From Anadara kagoshimensis (lineage: Eukaryota; Mollusca; Bivalvia; Arcoida; Arcidae), in contig CM037873.1 in assembly GCA_021292105.1 (NCBI GenBank), forward strand, positions 17,538,527 to 17,602,526: 64,000 bases of DNA. Reading direction: 5' to 3'. Of the stretch, positions 24,640 to 35,900 are shown piece by piece. The first letter of the stretch is position 1. Each line of letters begins with the position of its first letter. A program made the position numbers and the translations under genes. The notes under the pieces were generated by a model. It ran no database searches. It saw only the letters and a program-made list of their open reading frames with translations, and was not told the DNA's origin.

Positions 24640-24790
24640 CAACGTCTCTGGCATGTACCAATGTGGTAGCCTAGTAGATAAAGTACTTGCTTCCTAAGTT
24701 GCAAGGTTGTAAGTTTGAATCCTGTACAGGTCTGACCAAAACTCAACTATTGGTAATGACTTTTCTTCACCTGCCAGTAGGCATTTAGAA
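24640..24790 (+). repeat. tRNA-derived SINE fragment
   Basis: GTGGTAGCCTAGTAGATAAA resembles a tRNA A-box arm. TTGTAAGTTTGAATCCTGT lies about 40 nt later in the B-box position, followed by GGTCTGACCAAAACTCAA, as in the SINE at 7960 (GGTCTGACCTAAGACTT). It is nested in the Helentron 3' region. Confidence 0.6.
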
Positions 24791-24861
24791 ATGAAAGTCA
24801 CATATAAATCTACTTGTAGCCAGTTTTATTGCTCTTGGTCAATGAAGAAACATCCCAGTAT

Positions 24862-24935
24862 ATTAGGGCCACCTCTGTATGAAGGCCACTTAACTGGTTC
24901 CTTGGGTGGCCTACATGATCAGGTTTGACTATATA
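24862..24935. repeat. Fragment of the GGCCACC...GGTGGCCT repeat
   Basis: GGGCCACCTCTGTATGAAGG, then CCACTTAACTGGTTCCTTGG and GTGGCCTACATGATCAGGTT match the element at 33917-34098. Confidence 0.55.
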
Positions 24936-25179
24936 ATTACGCTCATTTGCAAGGACATGAAGGAATGGAGTAATGAAGTTATATATCCCAGTCGAGATTC
25001 CATTGCTTATGTTGAGGTGGTAACTTTAGGGATGATGAAGGAAACTGGAGTGCCAAAAAAAAGTCGATAAAGTTTTTTGCACTAAAATCTGTCTCCAATG
25101 GGATTCAACCTAAACACTGTGATCTATAAGTATGCTTTAGACCACTCTTCCATGACTGTTGCAAGGGATATGGGAAATA

Positions 25180-25214
25180 TACTCAGGTGAGCGTTAAGGC
25201 CCATGGGCCTCTTG
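25180..25214 (+). repeat. Helentron 3' terminus: subterminal inverted repeat and hairpin
   Basis: CTCAGGTGAGCG (inverse of the 5' end), a short spacer, palindrome GGCCCATGGGCC and CTCTTG before a T run. Just upstream (about 25095-25155) is text resembling a reversed, decayed tRNA-like head. Confidence 0.7.
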
Positions 25215-26667
25215 TTTTAATAAATATTTTGTACCTTGGCGCTATTTTTTCCATATCTGCTCGTGTGATATAGGTAGCCATGCGAGATCGGCATATCTCA
25301 CATGATCACGTGACACCCTGTGCGGGACAGGACGTAATATTGCGGAAAAATTGATACACAAGAGTCATGACCCCTATTGCCTTTCAACGGGAATTGCAAT
25401 ACAATTGCTTCTGTATATTTCATCGAACAGAGATACAGTCATATAATTAATCTTATTTTTTGAACAATTTCAGTAGTTTATTATACATATACACAGTGCA
25501 TGTCATGTGAAATTATTATTTGCGTGACCAACAGTACTAGTTCCAGTAGCCGCTCGACTCCATACTTACCTTTGTTTGTCCATCCGTCCATCGTAGCTAA
25601 GGTAATACTTTGAGTTATTTGTAGGTAGCATTGTATTAAAGTTATAGTTTACAAACTTCGCATAATGTTTACATGTATGTGTTTAATGTGTTTTCCAATT
25701 TTAGTCAAGTTTTGTTTATTGTCCATGCATTATGGCTTATTTTCACCAATAATGTAACTTGACTAAACAAATTAATCAGCCTGGTCCATCATGTTACTTT
25801 ATTTTATTACAACGGATAAGTTCAAGTAATAATAATACACAAACCGGATGGTGCGGGGACCATCTTGAGGAGTCTAGAACAATTAATAAGCCCAATACAT
25901 AATTATAGATTCTGATATGATGTTACAATGTCTTTGACCATTGTAAAATTTTCTGATTATATCAGCTTGGATTTATTTACGTCTGTAAGAAAATTAATCT
26001 GCTTAAAATATTATAAAACTCAATGCGTAGACACAAAAGACATTGTATGGGTGATTAAACAATAAAATAAAAATCGAAAATTCAAAATTCATTGTTGAAC
26101 CTACAAAGACAGGAGTCAAAAGAAATATGTTCTGTTGAAATTTGCATTTAGAAACAAACAAACAAACAAACCAACAAAAAGGAAAAAACAACATTCTTTG
26201 ACCCCTGACTTTGGCCATTTACAAACCATCGAAGGCGGTCCAAAGAAACATGTTCTAAGTTCCATTAAAAAAATAATAATAATTAATAAAAAAAATAATA
26301 ATAACAAAACAACAATTAAAACAAGGAATAACCGACATTTTGTGACTCCTGACATTGGACATCTGTATACGAATCATATTGTATTTTTATATAGACCACA
26401 AGATGCTTCAAAACGTTTTGTGTTCTTCCGTAAAGGGCATATGTTAAAACTAGTTTTAAGCCAAGTAATGTATTCACAGTAGTTGTCCTGACAACAGATT
26501 GGAGACGGTATTTCCATAATCAAAAGAAATCCTAGGGCAGATGTTACTCAGATTTCATGCTTTGATATTAAGTTTAGACATTTGTCGAAATAACAAGACT
26601 TTTTAACCAAATCAAAGAGAAAATATAAGCCATGACAGAGAAAGCAATTTAGCACACACGCCAAATA
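25215..26667. other. Upstream region of the large gene, no supported gene
   Basis: It contains AAC/AAT-rich low-complexity tracts (26150-26320) and paired copies of TGACCCCTGACTTTGGCCAT / TGACTCCTGACATTGGACAT (26200 and 26343). Short frames on both strands follow these simple repeats. No TATA box or initiator could be assigned with confidence. A six-codon upstream ORF (26632-26652) ends 15 nt before the predicted start codon. Confidence 0.4.
26632..26652 (+). promoter_or_regulatory. Possible upstream ORF of six codons
   Basis: ATG ACA GAG AAA GCA ATT TAG lies just upstream of the start codon. It matters only if the transcript begins before 26632, which is not known. Confidence 0.25.
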
Positions 26668-26725
26668 ATGCGGCTGCTCACTTGGATTATACTGATATGG
26701 GCGGTTAATGTATTGTCAGTGCAAG
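26668..26725 (+). CDS. Exon 1: signal peptide
   Basis: ATG opens MRLLTWIILIWAVNVLSVQ, with a positive residue then a hydrophobic core, a typical secretion signal. Cleavage is likely near VLSVQG. The donor is GTAAGA, phase 1. The first ATG compatible with the downstream frame was chosen; AATAATG is a moderate start context. Confidence 0.75.
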
Positions 26726-29700
26726 GTAAGATCGAAATTGTTTGTATTATTTAATATGATGATTGTTGTTTTCCTCTATTGCATTTTAATGAAATAGAGA
26801 AGCAATCCTAAATACACAGTAAGAATATCGATAACCCAAGATGTACTACAAAGTATTGTCAGATGAAATTGTTCTTTAAAACAATCTGCTTATTTAATTT
26901 TAAGATTCTTAAAAAGAACGATGCTATGTTAATTCAAAGTATTCGATTAATTAGCTTTGGCCCTTCCTTTTTCTCATTTAAACATATTATAACAGTTTTT
27001 TGGATTTCCACAATTTTGGTCCGCGCACTACTTATGAGAAATTTTATTCCGAAACGACCGTCTAATTCCTGCAAAATTTAAACAAGTTGAGCATAATCTA
27101 AGAGACAAAACAAGAGAATGTAAAGTTTATAATACCTCAATGACAGAAACAAAGTTACATTAAAAATACAATTATTATAAAGACTTATACAAAGACGATT
27201 TTTTTTTTAAAAAGATTATTTTGAGATGGCCCTTTTATTCTCAATTTTGTTTACAAACGTGGCGGGTGTATCTAGCTAAACAGAATGTGTTTGCCCTTCT
27301 GAAGCACCCGGCCTCACAGTGGAGATTCACGTGTTTAACTTAATTTGCAGCTTTCAAAATATTTTCTTTGGAATTAATGATTTGGAAATGGACTGTTATA
27401 ATTGTTTTCCATACGTTATAAGCTCTTTTAGACTACTATGAATTTTTTTCAAAAATTCAAGTCCTTAAAATTAAAAAAAAATACATATTTTTAATTTAAA
27501 CAGCATTTTATTATCTTGAATTTTATTTGCATCCTTGAAACGTAATGCAGTTAATCTTGTTACGCATACATAAAGTGCTTTACAATCAGATAAGTGGTGT
27601 GATCTTGCCTTTAAACATTCCGCACGCTAGACATGGATGTGTAAACTTTATTATTTAAAATGGTAATCGCCTTTAAAATGTCAATTAAAGTAAGAAATAA
27701 TCAATTAATCTAAAATGTGCAATTTGCCTGTCATCCCTACTTAAGAGGCAAAATCTTTTTTTCTTTTTTTTAAAGTATGTTGGCAAAAAATCGAGTGGCT
27801 TTCATAAATCAAGAATTGTTTTACCAAATTCGAGTCAAGCTCATAACGAAAACAAATGTATGTTCTTGTTTTGTCGATTTTTTTTTATTTTGAGCTCCAT
27901 AAACCGATGCCGAAATAGAAAAAATCATAGTTAATGGATGATTTTGAATCTGGACAAAACTCATTTGTATAAATAAAACATTCTTACGAACCCTAGGACT
28001 TTTCTATAAAGTTGTGTGCCTGACAGACTAAGAATGGTCTTTTGTTTTACAGGTAAATGTCATTGTGGAAGAAATGCTATCTGTGTGCTTGGACAATGTA
28101 AATGTAAGGCAGGATATATTGGAAACCCTTATGTGAAATGTCAAGGTAAATGTTTGTTAATCAACTCATAATTTACTAAAGGATATGCTTACCCTTCCGG
28201 AACATCCCTGGTGGGAGTTCACGTTTAAGGTAATGTGCCAGAGTAAAACAGTTTGTGCTTAAGGATTGTGATTTGGACATGGATTGGTATGTGCTGAACA
28301 GGGATTCTGGTTATTTTGTCAAGCATCATACGGATTCCAAACAAAATATACTGAAGATATCATCAACAAATGTTGAAGTTTTTGATAGATAACATATTTG
28401 TTGTGTTTGGTAATATAGTTTTTTCAGCAACAATCGTATACCAATGGGTACAAACTGTGCACCATTGCTTGCTAATTTGTTTCTTTATTCGTGCAAAATT
28501 TATGAAGAACCTTGTTGAATCTGGGAGAACACTGTCGCCAAATCATTCAACTCAACATACAGATATATAGATGACGTTCTGTCTCTTAACAACCCTAAAT
28601 TTGGAGACTATGTGAATGTCATCTATCCTAGATTTTGAAATAAATGTTAGACATGATTCCTCAAGTTCTGCTTCATATTTAGACTTTTACCTGAATGATG
28701 ACGCACACGAAAGGCTAGATTTGAAACTTTATGACAAACGTGATGACTTCAATTTTTCTATCGTCAACTTTCCTTTTTTATGCAGCAATATACCTGCTTC
28801 TCCTGCTTATGGTGTATTTGTTTCCCAATTAATACGCTATGGTAGAGCTTGTTCCCACTACGGGGACTTTGTACAACGAAGTAGGCTGCTTGCAAATAAA
28901 TTGTTGACTCAGGGATATTGCCAAGCCTAGGCTTATCAAGGCCCTCAAAAAGTTTTATGGTCGTCATCATAGTATTGTTGATAAGTTTGATGTCTCTGTG
29001 TCCAGGATTGCCCTGGATATATTTGACGTCTCATAGTTCCATGTTCCTTTCACACAATTTAGATTACACACGTGGCGGGTATAGCTAGCTAAACAGGAGG
29101 TGCTTACCCTTCCGGAGCACCCGACCTGGTGGAAGTTCACCTGTATAACCTAACTTGTCAGTTCCAAAGTTTTTACTTTGCTTCTGGATTGTGATTCGGA
29201 TATGGATTAGTATGTTTGTTTTTGATTGGTATGTTTGTTTTTGATTACATGTCTGTACTATTATAGTTCTTTCCAAAACTTGATCTTTTTTTGCTATGTT
29301 ATCAGTATACTATGCGATCATTTATTTTTACGGTTTTCAAATTTTCGTTCTTTTCGTGGACACCCTGTGCTACGAATAAACAATCAAACGTATATATTAC
29401 CAATATACCTTAAAGAGTTACTACCAAGCATGATTGAACCAGTCTATGCAATGTTTTTCCTTAAAACATCAAAATTGAACACCACGGAAATAAATTATTT
29501 GAAACTACAATGCAGTCATCTCTTAACTCTTGTACATGTAGTTTGCATTTTGTAAATTTCATTTACCTTTTGCGATTAATTTGCAATTTAAAGGGAAAAT
29601 ATTATCACCTACTACTATGACAATTACTTTTAGGAGTTGTTTGTTCTTACCTTGACACAAAGACAAATTCTAAGAAGCACTGATGGATAGACATGAACAG

Positions 29701-32700
29701 TTAACGCAGCTAAATAGAATTATATTGTATTTTCCGTAATTAGCCAAGTAGATTGTGTTGTGGGCAAAGTATAGTCTTTAAGCGTTGCCAATCAAAAGAG
29801 ATTATCTACAGACCAATTGACACCCTTTTTATCATTAAGGAACTTTTCTAAGGTTAAAATCGTTCACTGGTAAAAATTTATTCTTAAGTTAGTTGAATAA
29901 CAGATTACTTTTCAACCTTTAACTATTATAGATTCCTGCACATGTTTGGTAACTGGAGATCCTCATCACTATGGTTACGACGGAGATCTGAAAACATTTA
30001 ACAGTATTTGCCGCTATACGCTATCTCAACTGACCAAACCAGCAGATCCTTGTTATTTTAATGTGGAGATCAAGAATGAACAAAGAGGAAACAACCTGTT
30101 TTCATCCTTTACAAGAACAGTTTATGTTGAAATTTATGGCACAAAAATCAAGTTTACTCGGGATAAAAAAGTATACGTAAGTTTTGATATAAACTGTCAT
30201 CCACAATACAGGTTTAAAACTCGTTATATCATTGCAGACTGAAAATATTCTCGGAATTAAATTGCTATATACATCATTAGACGAATTTAAGTGCGTGTTT
30301 TTTATAATTAGGATAGTGTTATCTATAAAAGTATTTCCATAATTTTATGTTTTTCAACTATATTTATATTTTCAGAAAATTTCAAAATATTCCAAGACAT
30401 ATTTTTCAAGAAAAAAATATTTTTTTGCATGTACAAAATGTATTTAAATAATTAAGTTAAGATATCACTTTGGCATACTGAAAATGTTTTACTATGTCAC
30501 TATAAATTCTTGGCAAATATAGATTTGTATCATAATTTATGGATGTAAGTGTACGTATCGCTTTATTTTGAAATGAAAAAAAAACAGTTTACGTAAGTTT
30601 TAAACAAATATATTGATTTTTTTTCAAATCCGCCATATGTGTGTGTTACAGGTTAATGTAGAATTTATTAGCGTGTAAACCAAATCAATTTGTTCGTTTG
30701 ATTTGAATTTTCACATTTCGATGTAATCCAATTTAGGTAATCCCAAAATCTATACTTCTAGTCTTAGTGTATACAAATTCTTGTAAACCGCGTCTTTAAC
30801 CTTTGAAATATCAATACATTCAGGAGAAAAGTACAGAATTTTTGTATAATGTGTAAAAAAAATATTGTTGACTTTAACATTGTTTATTTATCGCAAAATT
30901 ATCATAAATAATAATTAATTCGATCAAAGTTAAAGAAAACATGGCTAATCGGATCTAACTGTAACAGAAATATTAATACTGTAACACGGGCAAAACAAGG
31001 AGTAGAGTCTCTATGTACGATTTGAAATTCCTGATGTGAAATTTCTTTGAAATTTGCTGTTAGAGAACATGTGTTCTCATCAATGGACAGCATTTCCGTC
31101 TAATTGACACTCCCTCATGCTAATAATTCCCTTAGCTATATTTTATTAAATATATTTTGGGCCTTTGGATATGTTTTCAACACCTTGAAAAAAATTTGCT
31201 TTTAAAATTAAGGTGTAATTCAAATTTATTGTTTTATGTCCCTTTCACTTTTAATTTTTGTTACACACATAGCGTGTGCTAACTAACCAGGAAGTGTTTA
31301 CCTTACCCTTTCGGTGCACCTGGCCTCATTTCCCAGGTGGAAAATCATGCGTTTAACCTAAATTGTCAGTTTTAAGGTTTTTATTTTGCTTTTGGATTGT
31401 GATTTGGACATGAATTAGTAAGCTTGTTTTGTTATTAGTTCACATTTTCCTGAAAGAATACTAGAATTCTAAATCACTTTTCTGAATAGGCGTGCGTCCG
31501 ATATGTTTCTTATTTATACACTAGCTAAAGCTCGCATGTGATTTGGACATGGCCATGGTCCAGTATGTTTGTTTTTGATATAAATAAAAAAGTAATTTGC
31601 GAAAACTAAAACGAAAAGATGTCTATACCGAATGACGTCATTATTTTGAAGACGGTCAGGTGCAATCCAGGGGGCAGTTGTTCGAAGCTTTTTTGACTAA
31701 TTAGTCAAAATTTAAATTTTGTAAAATTTCAGAAATATTATGAAATTAATTTCAAAATTATCGAAATGAATAAAATTTCATCAGACTAAAGCACGTTGTT
31801 ATTAAGCTATCAATTCCATAATTTTTGTTAAGTCATTGATTACATTAATCAAGCTTCGAACAACTCGTTCTAGATATTTGTTTAATCCGACTGAAAGCTA
31901 TGGCCTGAAAGGTTTTTTTATTTGTCAGTGACCACTGTGAAAATGGCCATTCCATTAATGGAAATATTGTGCGAAGATGTAGTAGAAACAATTAAACAAT
32001 GGTACTTACATCAAACTGATTCATATTTGCATTTGCTGGTATATCAATAAAACTGTAGTTTATTTACGACCTAGGTAGACGGTTTCCAAAAATACCTACC
32101 CTGCAGTCTAAATCACAACAAAGTATCAATTTATCACACCGGTCAGTATATCCAAATGTCAACGTCATGTGGACTTCTGTTAGCATGGAATGGTCGCGGA
32201 GAGGTTTTACTGATTGTACCCAAAACGTTTGGGAAATACCTGACAGGAATATGTGGAAATTGCGATGGTATCCCGAACGATTACGTCACTAAAGATGGAA
32301 AAGACGTATCCAGTAGTGTGAAAAGAGATCTCATGATTGGCAAAAGTTTTCTGGTTGATGAAAAGGCAGAAAGCTCTGGTAATGTGTAAGTTGTGAAATA
32401 AAACGTCTAGAAAAAATATTAAATGGTAAAAATAAAGCAATCTCTTGAGAAACATTGTTGCATTTTTGGTTAGATTAAATATGAAGCAAAAGTACATTAT
32501 AACGCATGTCATATTTTTAAAGCGAGGAGCACAATAGCTCGTTTTACTGTAACTTCAATAATATTAATGTTACTAAAAGATAACGAGACAAAATGGGCAA
32601 ATATTTATGCCTAATATTATTTCAGTGCCAAAGGACAGTGAATTTTATATAACAAAAACCGGTACATATCCTGTAGTTTCAAGTATTTAAGAACTCCCGA

Positions 32701-32906
32701 ATTTCCCCTGTTTCCATTGGTTTCTTAAAACAATTATAAGAAGTCCATACTTATTACACCGAAGAAACATAGTTCTGTAGCTGTTATTCCACTAAGACTT
32801 GGTTCCATTTTGCCACTCCTCCATCTAACATAAAACTTGTTAAATTTTCTATAATAAATATTGGAACTATATAAACTATATTAATTCTTTATTGCTTATT
32901 TATTTT

Positions 32907-32953
<47 letters not shown>

Positions 32954-35900
32954 TATTGCAATTTGATACCCCAAGTATCGAGTAATTGACAGATGTATTT
33001 TCTAGGGATTGTCTTCCTGTGGAGATAGGGGATCCTTGTACACCGGATATGAGCAGAAGAGTTAGAGACAACAAGTATTGTGGCTACATTTACCATGCAA
33101 CAGCAAATACTCCCTTCAGAAGGTGTATAGACGAGTACCCGGATATTGCAAAACGGTTTTACCAGGCTTGCAGGTATGACGCATGCTCATACCTCCACGA
33201 TCAACACCGATTGCGAAGCGTTATATGTAGCGGGATCCAAGCATTTGCTACTGAATGTGAAATCAGAGGTTATTTCGTAGACTGGAGAAGCTCCGAGTTT
33301 TGTGGTACGTAGTAAAAAGTTTTGTGCGATGTTATTACATGTACTTTGGTGCTGAGTATATCGTTTCTGTAACAAATTTGAGTTAATTGACAAAGCAAAT
33401 GATTGATTAATTAAATATAGGCTTCCGCCAAGGGCAGAATTTAAACTTTTAATTTAAAAAATAATAAAAAACATCTGACATTAGTTTGAAAAAATTGAAA
33501 ACATTTATGACAAATCATGCAAAACTATCAGATGGAAGACAAAGTCCCGATTTTGAGGAAATGTACAGTTATGATTGTATCTTATCCCATTAAAATATGA
33601 CATATAACAAATATTTAATGGAAACTAAATTTAACGACTAATTATTGAGAAATTGTTTTTTTTTGATACACCATACACCCTTCGATATTGCCGTTCAGCA
33701 TGGTAACGTCATTAAAGTGTCATTTAGTAAAGTTTCATATAAAGGCAAAAATGCACTTTCTCTGAAAAGCCTTGATATCTGCAGTTCCCTTGTATTAACA
33801 TTCTGTACACATTCTCTCCGATCCGTATTAACCATGCCCTTTTCGCTCTTTAGTAAATTCTATAATAGAGTATCATAAAATTTACAAACTAATCGAAACA
33901 TTGCATTGTTTGCATACAGTCCAACCTGCCTCAAAGGTCACCTCTATATAAGGACCACCTGCTTATAAAGGCCAGTAGAATTCTATCCCAATTGTTCTTT
34001 ATTCATATTATTTCAACCTGTACATAAAGGTTCCTCCTCATAAAAGGCCACTTTTACTGGTTCCCTTGGGTGGCCTTATAGACAGGTTTGATTGCATTCA
34101 CATAACAATCTTAACAACTCTCAACTTTCGTGCAAATTAAGTGCACAACGAGTCTCGGATATTGATTTTACACTTTGCATAAGTATTTGTGCAGTTTTAA
34201 AAATGTTTTAATATTTATATAACAGTTTGTGTAACAAGGATTAAAAAGAATCGATTATATGACATCTGTAGCATATTTTTGTTAACCCTGTAATCACAAA
34301 TAAATTTTGTTCGGCTTTAACAAACTGTAAGTAAATCCTAGCCGGATTTATATCTTTTAAAAATGTAACTAAAATTGCGACTGATACAAAACTGAAGTAC
34401 ATCCACATCCCTATTTGTTCATGTGAGACAGGGTTTCTTGCCATGTGAGATTCATAGAATCCTAGACAAAGTTTTGGGGTCGGATATAATTTTCTGAATG
34501 TCTCGTTTATTTCCCATACTGATTCATGTCCAAATCATTATCCAAAAGCAAAGTGAAAGTTTTAAAGCTGACAAATTAAGTGAAACACGTGAACTTCCAC
34601 AAGGGATGTGAGACCGGGTGCAGGGGAAGGGTAAACACCTGTTTCGTTAGCTACAACCAACACATGTGAAATCATATGCGAGTTCACACCGGATAAGATT
34701 TCTCTATCATACATAGATTAGTAGAATGGATTATAATAATCTCATTTTCAGCTCTTGAATGTAAAGAAAACCAGAGATATAGTTACCAAATCAACGGATG
34801 TCAAGCTACTTGTTCTAACCCTTACCCTTATGATAAAGAATGTGATAAACCATTTCTTTCTGGCTGTGAATGTATGCCAGGTTATGTTTTAAGTGGACCA
34901 GACTGTGTCAAAGATTCACAATGTGGGTGCACATCTAGCATTGGTTACCTACCGGTAGGTTTCATTTCAGGACAATGGGGTTCGCCGATGTACCACGTGA
35001 TCAAAGCTCTTAACGTTTGTGCGGAACGTTTTGGAAAACGTTGACGTCGCAACTTCTCGGGAATAACGTCGTTTTACGGAATACGTCATCTTATGCGATT
35101 CAATGTCCAATGGAAATCCGTATTCCACACAAACGTTAGAGGGTATCACGTGGTACAGCGGCGAACCTCATTTCTTATCTACAATAATTGTTCGTTCGAT
35201 AAAGCTTTAGATAATTGTTATTAGTTTTTGACAGGATCAGTTTTTCCATAACTTTGTTTCCAATAATTTCAAATGTAAGTTTTTTGTTAATCCCATGTTA
35301 TCAAATAAACACAAATATACTGGTCCATGGTCAAGTCACAATCCAAAACTAAAAAAACAGGCAAATTAAGTAAATGAGCACGTGAAAATTCCATTAGGGA
35401 AATGAGACTGAGTGTTTCGAAGGTATAGCTAGCTACAGCAGACACTTGCATCATTTTTTAAAGAATAATTGGCAATTGCAATGGTCTACGTACAATACCT
35501 TTCAGGGAAGTAACTCCTTTTTAATAACTTTTCGATATTATAATATTTATCCATATTATCTTTATTTGTAATTTCGGATATAATGTTCTATGAAATACAA
35601 TATTCATTTAGGTTAATGAATACACGTTGTCAGGTTAATATGAAATAAATTGTTATTTGAAGGTAGGAAAGTCAGTGTACACATTGTACTGTACCGAACT
35701 CATCAAATGTGAAATCACGAACGGAAAAGCCGAGCTGGTTACCAAGGCAACTAACCAAACTTGTCATAGATTTGCAAAATGTGGACTAATTGATGGTTTA
35801 CCACACTGCGTTTGTAATGCAGGTTATTTTGGTGATGGCGTCAGAACTTGTGAACGTGAGTTTGACTTTTGGTTTTTTTAAGTAAGCGTGGCTTACACTA

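Larger units (their letters stand above)
10265..25214 (+). mobile_element. Large, decayed autonomous Helentron (Helitron2-type rolling-circle transposon)
   Basis: The 5' end reads TTTTTAGCTCACCTGAGCCG, followed by a short foldback and a CCGTC-rich tract. The 3' end carries CTCAGGTGAGCG, an 11-bp inverted match to the 5' GCTCACCTGAG, placed subterminally. It is followed by a palindrome (GGCCCATGGGCC), CTCTTG and a T run. Asymmetric terminal inverted repeats, a 3' hairpin and T-rich flanks are the described hallmarks of Helentrons. The enclosed proteins fit: HUH Rep, PIF1-type helicase and a C-terminal EEP endonuclease. Several frameshifts show that the copy is inactive. Other repeats are nested inside it (11462-12332, ~13285, 24640). 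The outer ends are assigned from sequence logic only; the coding core could belong to a shorter element inside. Confidence 0.65.

Noticed and set aside
26003..26482. Overlapping frames on both strands
   Set aside because: They follow AAC- and AAT-rich simple repeats; no conserved motif.
28616..28930. Host exon in intron 2
   Set aside because: The 104-codon frame is a reverse-transcriptase fragment with frameshifts on both sides and does not fit the exon phases.
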